In this document: positions 43,601 to 50,346 of the stretch, piece after piece
Layout of the letters: each line of letters begins with the position of its first letter
How positions within the stretch are numbered: the stretch's first letter is position 1
Origin: DT-110 sp030148525
GTDB taxonomy: Bacteria > Bacteroidota > Bacteroidia > Chitinophagales > Saprospiraceae
Reading direction: 5' to 3'
Length of the DNA: 64,000 nt
Assembly (NCBI GenBank): GCA_965227445.1
Contig: OZ245751.1
Coordinates: forward strand, 5,270,001 to 5,334,000
Notes under the pieces: model-generated
The model's input: the letters and a program-made list of their open reading frames with translations, nothing else
Told to the model about the DNA's origin: nothing
Databases searched by the model: none
Translations under genes and position numbers: made by a program

Positions 43601-44153
43601 CCGTTACCCGGATCGCCCCGTCGGCATCGGGTTTCATAGTCGCTACCGCTACCATGTCGGTATTGGAAGCAGCATCGAGGTAAACGGTATCCAAGCCTGA
43701 TCCGGCAATGACATACTGAGCTTCCCGGTTATCAGAGGCAGCCCGGGATGCGAAGATGGAAAAGGTATACACCCGGCTGGTATCCAGGTTGTGCAGTTCT
43801 ACGGCACCCGTTGGCTGCTCTTGCCCGCCAAAAGGAGCTACGTTTCCGAAGAAGCTATCACCGGTAGCTGTTCCGGGTAATCCCAGAGCGGGATCGGGTT
43901 CCTGGGTTCCGGCCGTGTTGATGTTATTAAATGAGTCAACCACCATCACCGAAATGCCGGTTTCATTCTCTTTCTGGTCAATGAGGTTGGCGATTTCTCC
44001 CACATTAGGGTCGCTCACATTGTTCCAGGGTAAGGAGCTAAAGTTGTTTCCGAAATCAATTCGGATAGTGTCCGTTTGGCTAAATCCGGTGCCTGCAAAG
44101 GACAGGACTAGTGCCAGAACGGAAAGGTACTTTCTGTAAAATCGCTTGTTCAT
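40608..44153 (-). CDS. T9SS-secreted SGNH esterase with four repeated N-terminal domains
   Basis: 1181 residues. Signal peptide 1-26. Four tandem copies (about 190 residues each, from about 27 to 790) of a beta-rich domain with conserved IDFGxN, WNN, DSFNN(I/A)N, GDSFFGN and SPGPNNSNGSxFYYLG. A PorSS-type Ig domain follows (about 800-885; LVSPNGGEFWQVG), then an SGNH/GDSL hydrolase with Ser in VLGSSTAEG, RGGYTT, MPSND, and Asp/His in NNDGH. The C-terminus (VRLYPNPFDD ... VYWIRTTW) is a type-A T9SS sorting domain. Exported to the surface, likely a deacetylase/esterase on polysaccharide; the repeats may bind glycans (inference). The ATG at 44153 precedes the signal peptide. Confidence 0.9.
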   Translation of the reverse strand: MNKRFYRKYLSVLALVLSFAGTGFSQTDTIRIDFGNNFSSLPWNNVSDPNVGEIANLIDQKENETGISVMVVDSFNNINTAGTQEPDPALGLPGTATGDSFFGNVAPFGGQEQPTGAVELHNLDTSRVYTFSIFASRAASDNREAQYVIAGSGLDTVYLDAASNTDMVAVATMKPDADGAIRVTASPGPNNSNGSGFYYLGSIELYYDEVPILTVRDTVSIDFGDNLSLPPWNNITNPNDAEVTMLLNQRGDETAFGLTVVDSFNNINRTGSMSPAPSLGIPASATGDSFFGNVTPFGGQVQPTGAVQLNNLTPGETYSLTIFASRNNVNDVREAQYVVTGAGTDTVLLDASNNTDMVVRIDMVADTAGLITIEASPGPNNSNGSAFYYLGAIQCAYDALPPVLPSDTVLIDFGDNLSVGGWNNVSSPDTGFISDLMDDNGVLTGYGIAVVDSFNNINRSGSSNPDPALGFPPTATGDSFFGNVTPFGGQTQPTGAVELYNLDTNFVYTLSLYAARNGVNDIREAQYAIAGRGLDTVYLDASNNDSTLVMAQMVPDTSGVIRITASPGPNNSNGSGFYYLGLMKMTWERRPPEFVKDTILVDFGPNASPLPWNNIADPNAGSIADLLRTNNLTSGVSIEIYDDFNNANTAGTLAPDPALGIPPSASGDSFFGNIAEFGGQQQPTAGLIMRNFDPTEAVEISFFASRTATDVRETRYLVTGATADTVLLNVSSNTDQLAVANVLPAADGTIDIKVSAGPRNNNSFSFYYLGAMKVVYESTAEVEASLDLVSPNGGEFWQVGKTPAIQWSSKNVQDVLLEYSVDNGSSWDTIGTFPGVNQEYLWTVSDQPTTEALVRISGDTLTDVSEMPFTISSDTSTCTIVVLGSSTAEGVGATPDSSWVERYRNELTQGNTTFEVINLARGGYTTYHILPDGTEIPSGTGVSIDSERNVTKALTYKPSAIIINMPSNDATRGFGADRQLDNFAAMYNAGQAAGSRVYITTTQPRNFTSQSQIDIQREVRDSILSIYGDQAIDFWTGAATPDGMINPDFDSGDGIHQNNDGHSLMFQRVLGKMIDTVPCSPITDIYTVDTYELDAVRLYPNPFDDQVQGIIQVDAAGELEVTVFNNLGQPIQRQRLPIAGPGEYTFQLEGMSQLAPAVYWIRTTWSSQGKTGIKTLPLIKR

Positions 44154-44367
44154 AGAGTGAAATTGGTTTATTGGAAAAAAGTCAGTGAATAGGTATCCGT
44201 ATCCAATGCCGGAAAAATAGCTTCGGCACATTTGTTTGTAGACAAAGGCAAGGGAGTCGTCAAAGGCGAGCGAATAGTAATATACTTTTTTTCTATGGAT
44301 TGACTAGTACACTAGTAAAAAGAGATAGGGTTGATCCCCATTTTGTACAGACTGAGTAGCCTTTCCC

Positions 44368-44381
44368 GGCTTTCGCCAAAA
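44368..44381 (-). repeat. Recurrent 14-mer GGCTTTCGCCAAAA (intergenic copy)
   Basis: Exact copy in the 276-bp gap between the T9SS esterase start and a VOC gene. Nothing else is recognised in this gap apart from ordinary AT-rich DNA. Confidence 0.75.
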
Positions 44382-44429
44382 AAAGGATGGGAAGTAAAAG
44401 TAGAATAAGCAGTTGCATAATGAATGATT

Positions 44430-44786
44430 TTAAAAAATAGTCTGTCGCAACACTAAGCTATTCTGGTCCGGATCCCGGATAGCCGCCTCCCGGTACAAAC
44501 CATGATCCACGATCTCCTGCAATACAGATCCTCCGTGTTTCGGGACCTGCTCCATCAGGTGCGCTAAATCTTTTACCGAAAGGTGAAGTTGATGCCGGTT
44601 CGAGGAAGCATCATTTCCCGCCAGTTCTGCCGGACAGAAGAGCATATCAAACCCATTCACCTCTGCACGGAAAAGGGTATAGCCGGCCATCTCTTCCTTC
44701 CGGAAAATCAGCCCGAATATTTGGCGATAAAACGTAACCATGGCTTCCATGGAAAAAACAGCCAGGGTGATCTGATTAAGTTTCAT
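44430..44786 (-). CDS. VOC/glyoxalase-family protein
   Basis: 118 residues. MKLNQITLAVFSMEAMVTFYRQIFGLIF at the N-terminus and the closing EAAIRDPDQNSLVLRQTIF follow the Glyoxalase_2 pattern. Predicted to bind a small molecule or metal; substrate unknown. Stand-alone. Confidence 0.88.
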   Translation of the reverse strand: MKLNQITLAVFSMEAMVTFYRQIFGLIFRKEEMAGYTLFRAEVNGFDMLFCPAELAGNDASSNRHQLHLSVKDLAHLMEQVPKHGGSVLQEIVDHGLYREAAIRDPDQNSLVLRQTIF

Positions 44787-44967
44787 AGCATGAAATATCC
44801 TATCAAATTAAGGGTTCCCGCATTCTCATGCTGGTAAATATGCGTATGGTGCTTTAAAATCGACGTATAGTAGTCAATAGGCGGAGATTGCTGAGTAGAT
44901 AAGGTAGTAGGTTGATGGAATAAAGTAGTAGGAGTTGTTTGAATCACGATACCCTATACCGGAGGCC

Positions 44968-45393
44968 TCACTCATTCCCCATTCCCAACAAGGGCAACTG
45001 CTTGACCGAATGGTAGCGCAAACCAGCGGTAATGCATTCTTTCAGAGCCTCCGCCGGAACGGGTTCGTCTAACCCGAATACGATGGCGCGATTCCCTTCG
45101 TAGGTAAATGTATCGGGGAATACCTCCCTGAAGGTCGGAACCAGCTTGCTGGTGCATTTGAAGTACATAGCATACTGATCGGGCGACTTTTCCTTCCAGT
45201 CCATGCGGATCGTACTCCCCTTTTTGGTGAGGTAGCTCGGTTCGCCCCATTTCAGGGTTTCCTCCAGCCTGGTGACCTCCGGAATAGCTGCCGCAGCTTC
45301 CAGGATTAGGTGGCGCAGATACTCCATCTTGGGGCGAATATGCTCCGGATAGCGGTCAAAAACATGGGCTACTTCGGGGTGGGTGGTGGTCAT
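44968..45393 (-). CDS. DUF1801 (YdhG-like) protein
   Basis: 141 residues. YPEHIRPKMEYLRHLILEAAAAIPEVTRLEETLKWGEPSYLTKKGSTIRMDWKEK is the DUF1801 core; a related frataxin-like fold (YdhG/YjbR-like) is known for this group, but its function is not. The ATG at 45393 was chosen over one 8 codons upstream (45417). Stand-alone, divergent from katG. Confidence 0.88.
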   Translation of the reverse strand: MTTTHPEVAHVFDRYPEHIRPKMEYLRHLILEAAAAIPEVTRLEETLKWGEPSYLTKKGSTIRMDWKEKSPDQYAMYFKCTSKLVPTFREVFPDTFTYEGNRAIVFGLDEPVPAEALKECITAGLRYHSVKQLPLLGMGNE

Positions 45394-45561
45394 TGTGTTA
45401 TTGAGTATTGGGTACAATATACGGTTTCAAAAACCTACTCCTTAAGGAGTCCTGAATCGTTTTTTAAGGTAGCGTTTTAAGATTCAGGTTGAGGTTAGAA
45501 AATGGTCGCAAACCATAAGATTAGCTTATAGCAAAATAAACCTGATAAATACAGATTATTG

Positions 45562-45569
45562 TACATTCG
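45562..45569 (+). promoter_or_regulatory. Possible katG -7 promoter box (TACATTCG)
   Basis: One mismatch from TAnnTTTG, 27 nt upstream of the katG ATG. No OxyR or PerR site was recognised. Confidence 0.35.
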
Positions 45570-45596
45570 CAACTGTCATAGCCAAAAAACAACTAA

Positions 45597-47864
45597 ATGC
45601 ATATGGAAAAGAACAAAAATCCACACACCTCAAACGGGCACACCACCAACGTTTGGGATGTTAACGAATCCAGCAAATGCCCTTTCATGGGCGGAGCTGT
45701 AGAGTACACCGCGGGAAGCGGTACATCTAACAAAGACTGGTGGCCCAACCAGCTCAATCTGTCCATCCTTCGCCAGCACTCGAATCGCTCGAATCCCATG
45801 GGCGAGGATTTTGACTACGCTGAAGAATTTAAAAAACTGGATCTGGCAGCCGTTAAAAAAGACCTGGAGGAACTGATGACCGATAGCCAGGATTGGTGGC
45901 CCGCCGATTACGGTCACTACGGCCCCTTCATGATCCGCATGGCCTGGCACAGTGCCGGTACGTACCGTATTGCCGACGGTCGCGGTGGTGGCGGATCGGG
46001 CTCACAACGCTTCGCCCCCCTCAACAGCTGGCCCGATAACGCCAACCTCGACAAAGCGCGTCTGTTGCTGTGGCCGGTTAAGCAAAAATACGGTCGCAAG
46101 ATCTCCTGGGCCGACCTGATGATCCTGGCCGGTAACGTGGCTCTCGAATCCATGGGCTTCGAGACCTTTGGTTTTGCCGGTGGCCGGGAAGATATCTGGG
46201 AACCCGAAGAAGATATCTACTGGGGTGCCGAAGGCGAATGGCTCGGCAACAAAGAGCGCTTCGCTAAAGGAGAGCTGGAACAGCCCCTGGGCGCCAGCCA
46301 CATGGGCCTGATCTACGTAAATCCGGAAGGCGTAAATGGCAATCCTGATCCCGCCGAATCCGCCCACATGATCCGTGAGACGTTCGGACGGATGGCCATG
46401 AACGACGAGGAAACCGTAGCCCTGATCGCCGGTGGACACACCTTCGGTAAAACCCATGGTGCCGCGAGCGATGCCGAATACCTGGATGCAGAGCCTGCCG
46501 GTGCCAAAATCGAACAGATGGGACTCGGCTGGAAGAGCCGCTTCGGAACGGGTGTTGGTAAGGATACCATCACCAGCGGTCTGGAAGGTGCCTGGACCGA
46601 TGCGCCCACCCAATGGAGTAATAAGTACTTCGAAAACCTTTTCAAGTACGACTGGGAGAAATACAAAGGCCCCGGTGGTGCCTGGCAATGGCGTCCGGTC
46701 AACGGAGGCGGGGAAGGAACTATTCCCGATGCCCACGACCCCAATGTGAAGCACGCTCCGTTCATGCTGACCACCGACCTGTCGTTGAAAGTGGACCCTG
46801 CTTACGAAAAAATCTCACGCCGTTTCTACGAAAATCCGGATGAGTTTGCCGATGCCTTCGCTCGCGCGTGGTTCAAGCTGACACACCGCGATATGGGCCC
46901 CGTTAGCCGTTACCTCGGACCGGAAGTGCCTCAGGAAGAATTGATCTGGCAAGATCCCGTTCCTGCCGTCGACCACGACCTGATCGATGAGAGCGACATT
47001 GCCCACCTGAAGGTTCAGATCCTGGACAAAGGTCTATCTGTTTCCGAGCTGGTATTTACGGCCTGGTCTTCGGCTTCCACCTTCCGTGGCTCCGACAAGC
47101 GCGGTGGTGCTAATGGTGCCCGCGTTCGTCTGGCTCCCCAGAAAGACTGGAAAGTGAATAAACCCGAGCAACTGGCTAAAGTACTGGGTGCTCTGGAAGG
47201 TGTACAAAAAGCCTTCAACGACAATCAATCCGGCAATAAAAAGGTAAGCCTGGCTGACCTGATCGTGCTGGGTGGATGCGTAGGTATCGAGAAGGCCGCT
47301 AAAGAAGCCGGTCACGATATTACCGTACCCTTCACCCCTGGTCGTACCGATGCTTCCCAGGAAATGACGGATGTGGAATCCTTCACCTGGTTGGAGCCAA
47401 AAGCAGATGGTTTCCGCAATTACGCCACCAAGCAGGATCGCGTGTCAGCTTCACCGGAAGAGATGCTGCTGGACAAAGCACAGTTGCTAACCCTGACCGC
47501 TCCCGAAATGACCGCACTGGTCGGTGGTATGCGTGTACTGGGGACCAACTTCGATGATTCCAAGCACGGGGTATTCACGAATCGTCCCGGTCAGCTGACC
47601 AACGATTTCTTTGCTAATCTGCTGGACATGAATACCACCTGGAAAGCAACCAATGCCGACGAAACGGAATTCGAAGGTACTGACCGTAAGTCAGGCCAGG
47701 CTAAATGGACCGGAACCCGCGTGGACCTGATCTTCGGATCTAATTCCGAGTTGCGCGCCATCGCCGAAGTATACGGATGTCAGGATGGTGAAGAGAAGTT
47801 CATCAACGACTTCGTCGCGGCCTGGGATAAGGTGATGAACCTGGATCGCTTCGAATTGAAGTAA
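45597..47864 (+). CDS. katG: Catalase-peroxidase
   Basis: 755 residues, haem enzyme that dismutates hydrogen peroxide and has peroxidase activity. Both halves are present. Active-site Arg114, Trp117 and His118 in MIRMAWHSAGTYR; proximal His281 in IAGGHTFGKTHG; the Trp117-Tyr240-Met266 residues for the covalent adduct needed for catalase activity are all there (GLIYVNPEG; FGRMAMND). Full normal length. No signal peptide, so cytoplasmic. An in-frame ATG two codons in (45603) is an alternative start. Monocistronic, with a clear terminator at 47915. Confidence 0.97.
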   Translation: MHMEKNKNPHTSNGHTTNVWDVNESSKCPFMGGAVEYTAGSGTSNKDWWPNQLNLSILRQHSNRSNPMGEDFDYAEEFKKLDLAAVKKDLEELMTDSQDWWPADYGHYGPFMIRMAWHSAGTYRIADGRGGGGSGSQRFAPLNSWPDNANLDKARLLLWPVKQKYGRKISWADLMILAGNVALESMGFETFGFAGGREDIWEPEEDIYWGAEGEWLGNKERFAKGELEQPLGASHMGLIYVNPEGVNGNPDPAESAHMIRETFGRMAMNDEETVALIAGGHTFGKTHGAASDAEYLDAEPAGAKIEQMGLGWKSRFGTGVGKDTITSGLEGAWTDAPTQWSNKYFENLFKYDWEKYKGPGGAWQWRPVNGGGEGTIPDAHDPNVKHAPFMLTTDLSLKVDPAYEKISRRFYENPDEFADAFARAWFKLTHRDMGPVSRYLGPEVPQEELIWQDPVPAVDHDLIDESDIAHLKVQILDKGLSVSELVFTAWSSASTFRGSDKRGGANGARVRLAPQKDWKVNKPEQLAKVLGALEGVQKAFNDNQSGNKKVSLADLIVLGGCVGIEKAAKEAGHDITVPFTPGRTDASQEMTDVESFTWLEPKADGFRNYATKQDRVSASPEEMLLDKAQLLTLTAPEMTALVGGMRVLGTNFDDSKHGVFTNRPGQLTNDFFANLLDMNTTWKATNADETEFEGTDRKSGQAKWTGTRVDLIFGSNSELRAIAEVYGCQDGEEKFINDFVAAWDKVMNLDRFELK

Positions 47865-47914
47865 TTTGGGTTTTGGTACAGCATATAGGGTACCGTGTAT
47901 TAGGTACCAAAGGG

Positions 47915-47950
47915 TGGCCGATCCGACTATGGATCGGCCATTTCTTTTTG
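47915..47950 (+). terminator. Rho-independent terminator of katG
   Basis: Perfect 10-bp stem TGGCCGATCC / GGATCGGCCA with a 6-nt loop, followed by TTTCTTTTTG, 51 nt after the katG stop. Confidence 0.85.
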
Positions 47951-48242
47951 GTGGTCGATCCTCTGGATCGACCAAGATCATGACTTAAATACCGATTATT
48001 TCTACACAATATTTCCGGGTCGAAATACATTTGCGGTCGATCCGGTAGTGCTGCGGATCAAGATTCATTATGCTGGGCATGATCTTGGTCGGTCCGGCCC
48101 TGCCTGCGCCCGTACGGGCTTCAGCGGTCGCAGGAGGATCGACTGCCAATTCCCCCTATCCCCAACTCCCCAAATCCCCCATTCTACACAACTAATGTGA
48201 TTTTATTGGAACGACAAGCTCGATCCACCGGATCGAGCACCA
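47951..48242. repeat. Cluster of GGATCGA hairpins in a non-coding gap
   Basis: TGGTCGATCC-TCT-GGATCGACCA (47952-47974) and GCTCGATCC-ACC-GGATCGAGC (48218-48238) flank a stretch in which ACCAAGATCATG (47972-47983) is repeated inverted as CATGATCTTGGT (48078-48089). A run of CCCC-rich near-heptads lies at 48151-48184. No gene. Confidence 0.65.
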
Positions 48243-48563
48243 CTACTCACAGATTTCACCGGTCCACTTCTGGTCGATCATACCCCGATCGTCGATGTGG
48301 AAGACGGCTCCCACCGCGCAACCGTTCGGACCGATGGAATCGACCAGGTAGCGGTAATCAAAGCCCATATCAATGGGTTCCCCTAAAATAGCTTTGACGA
48401 AGGAGGTATCGCTCCCCTCGGGCAGGTTATCGACTACGTATTGCAGGGCCTCGAACGACTGGGTCATCTGGTAGGCTGACCCTCGCTCGGCTAATGATTC
48501 GTTGGAGGCCGGGGTACAGGCGGTAAATACTATCGCGATACATAAGACGAAGAATCGGTTCAT
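48243..48563 (-). CDS. Small lipoprotein of unknown function
   Basis: 106 residues. Lipobox VFTAC (Cys16). The region FVKAILGEPIDMGFDYRYLVDSIGPNGCAVGAVFHIDD followed by a strand ending KWTGEICE is reminiscent of the small SmpA/BamE-like lipoprotein fold, where a short helix and GxPxxxG... precede a beta sheet, but identity is too low to assign. One Cys pair could form a disulfide. Confidence 0.7.
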   Translation of the reverse strand: MNRFFVLCIAIVFTACTPASNESLAERGSAYQMTQSFEALQYVVDNLPEGSDTSFVKAILGEPIDMGFDYRYLVDSIGPNGCAVGAVFHIDDRGMIDQKWTGEICE

Positions 48564-48614
48564 TGGTGCTATTTTGGATTTAGGGTCTATTAATTTGGGC
48601 TATGCCTCCTCTAT

Positions 48615-49499
48615 TCATTCTAACATCCGTTCCCGGTAGAGGCGAATGGGCATCATCCCCATTTCCATGCGACGCCTGTCGAGTTGATCCGGGTTTTCCA
48701 CTTCAGCAAGTTCGGCGACACCTGCTTCTTTGTCAACCTTCCGAAACTGGCTGCCGTAGCGTTGCGGCTTCCCCGCGTTCACCTGAATGCGATCGTAGAG
48801 ATAGGCATAATCGCTGGCATCCAGATCGCCCCTGTCCACCGCTTGCTTGATGTTCGGTAATTGGTCCCGCTGCCACTCTGGATCCCGATCGGCGTGCTGT
48901 ATGATAAAAAACACGCCTTTCATCGCTTCGGGTCCGACCATTTCTGCAGTGGGGAATCCGTACTCGGCAATGATCGCTTTCAACGCTTCCCGGTTGTTGG
49001 CATCTACCTGCACTCCGCTGACCTTTGACACCGAATCGATCGGAATCTGATATGCCCGCATCAGGTCATCGAGTCGGTTACCACGTGTGTATTGATCGTC
49101 TACGTAAAGCCTTATCAGTCGTTTTCGTAATTCGGGATGGGACGGCTCCGGAGGCGCTGCCACACCAGCACAAGCTTTGTAACCGGATAAGACCTCCCCT
49201 TCGCACAGTCGAATGCGTTGCTCTTCCCCGACAGACCGGAGCAGTTCATTTACTTCGCCTTGCTTTCCCTGCAGGTATTTCATAAGCAGGCCGACCGAAA
49301 TGAACTGCGGATCGAGGTTTTCCACCTCCGTCAGGGTGCGCAGGGAATCAAAGGTGGCTTCGGCCCTGGCTAGATCCTGTTCCCAGGAGGCCTCGATCAT
49401 TCGCCAAGCCATTTCCCAGATGGCTTGTTCTCTGTCCTTTTCGGTGGGTTGACAGGATATGCAAAGCAATACTGCTAGTGGGAGAAATAGTCTTGTCAT
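48615..49499 (-). CDS. DUF6624-like lipoprotein
   Basis: 294 residues. Lipobox LCISC, helical N-terminal half, then the DUF6624 core: NREALKAIIAEYGFPTAEMVG, GVFFIIQHADRDPEWQRDQLP, and DASDYAYLYDRIQVNAGKPQRYGSQF. The conserved His/Asp (QHADRD) and the YGSQF end resemble a small catalytic or binding site, but the function is unknown. The ATG at 49499 was chosen; the 20-codon upstream extension overlaps a heptad array. Confidence 0.85.
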   Translation of the reverse strand: MTRLFLPLAVLLCISCQPTEKDREQAIWEMAWRMIEASWEQDLARAEATFDSLRTLTEVENLDPQFISVGLLMKYLQGKQGEVNELLRSVGEEQRIRLCEGEVLSGYKACAGVAAPPEPSHPELRKRLIRLYVDDQYTRGNRLDDLMRAYQIPIDSVSKVSGVQVDANNREALKAIIAEYGFPTAEMVGPEAMKGVFFIIQHADRDPEWQRDQLPNIKQAVDRGDLDASDYAYLYDRIQVNAGKPQRYGSQFRKVDKEAGVAELAEVENPDQLDRRRMEMGMMPIRLYRERMLE

Positions 49500-49524
49500 A
49501 TTGTTTTCCTTTGGACGAGTTTTT

Positions 49525-49559
49525 CCGTTAGCCGAAAGCCGTAGACCGTGAATCGTCAT
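49525..49559. repeat. Heptad array, 5 units, overlapping a stop codon
   Basis: CCGTTAG, CCGAAAG, CCGTAGA, CCGTGAA, TCGTCAT. The last unit contains the minus-strand stop codon (49556-49558) of the WG-repeat lipoprotein. Confidence 0.75.
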
Positions 49560-50098
49560 TCGATTTTCTCCCCAGCCCGATCAATGTAAAACCACCCGTC
49601 GCTGTCCATGGTCGTATGCTCCCCGTCGGAGTTCAGCGTGCAATCAAGAGCCACACGAGCCTTACCATCCTCAAAAGGCTCGGCGCAGGCGAATTGCGGT
49701 TCGATCACGATCTGTCCGGTAGCGTCGGCGTAGCCGATTTTCTCATTTCGCAGGATACGAAAAAGGCCTTCCTGAAGGTAGTCGGGACCATTGTCGTAGA
49801 CGTATACCTCGTACAGGCGATCGCCCTCTGCATTAATGGCGAAGAGTTCCGTATCGTCACCTACAATGGCAAAATGGGTGAGCGTATCGGTAAAACTGTA
49901 GGCATAAGTGCCGGACGGAATAATGGTATCACCCTCCTGATTCAGGTAAGCAAAATCGTCGCCCAGATTGTAGATCATTCCCGGATTTCGGTAGAGAACG
50001 TCACCGCCGGAACCCGGTTCGGCGTAACCGGAGTCGGTGGTCGAGGTGCAGGCAGACATGATAGCTATAACTAGCAACAGGATCAATGGGTTTCTCAT
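49556..50098 (-). CDS. WG-repeat lipoprotein
   Basis: 180 residues. Lipobox IMSAC. Short beta repeats of the WG type (RILRNEKIGYADATGQIVIEPQFACAEPFEDGKARVAL, and an earlier DFAYLNQEGDTIIPSG). WG proteins are exposed beta-rich proteins of unknown function, common in Bacteroidota. Possibly co-transcribed with the DUF6624 gene downstream (56 bp). Confidence 0.82.
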   Translation of the reverse strand: MRNPLILLLVIAIMSACTSTTDSGYAEPGSGGDVLYRNPGMIYNLGDDFAYLNQEGDTIIPSGTYAYSFTDTLTHFAIVGDDTELFAINAEGDRLYEVYVYDNGPDYLQEGLFRILRNEKIGYADATGQIVIEPQFACAEPFEDGKARVALDCTLNSDGEHTTMDSDGWFYIDRAGEKIE

Positions 50099-50346
50099 AG
50101 TTGTTTCTTACGGTTGAGACGTTGCAAAATAGTCTTTTTACCACAAAGACACTGAGGGCACTAAGGCAGTTAGCAGGATTCTGATTCCTCACAAATCAAG
50201 ACCCATAGGCAAATGCCGGTACAAACCTGAGCCGGCTCGATGCCCGACGCTCCATGCTCTACGCTAATAGCGCAGGGACCAAATGCAGTATTACCCTAAG
50301 CAGTTCAGGGCAAGGCAGCTCTTAAGGCTCTCCAGTCTCTGAAAAG

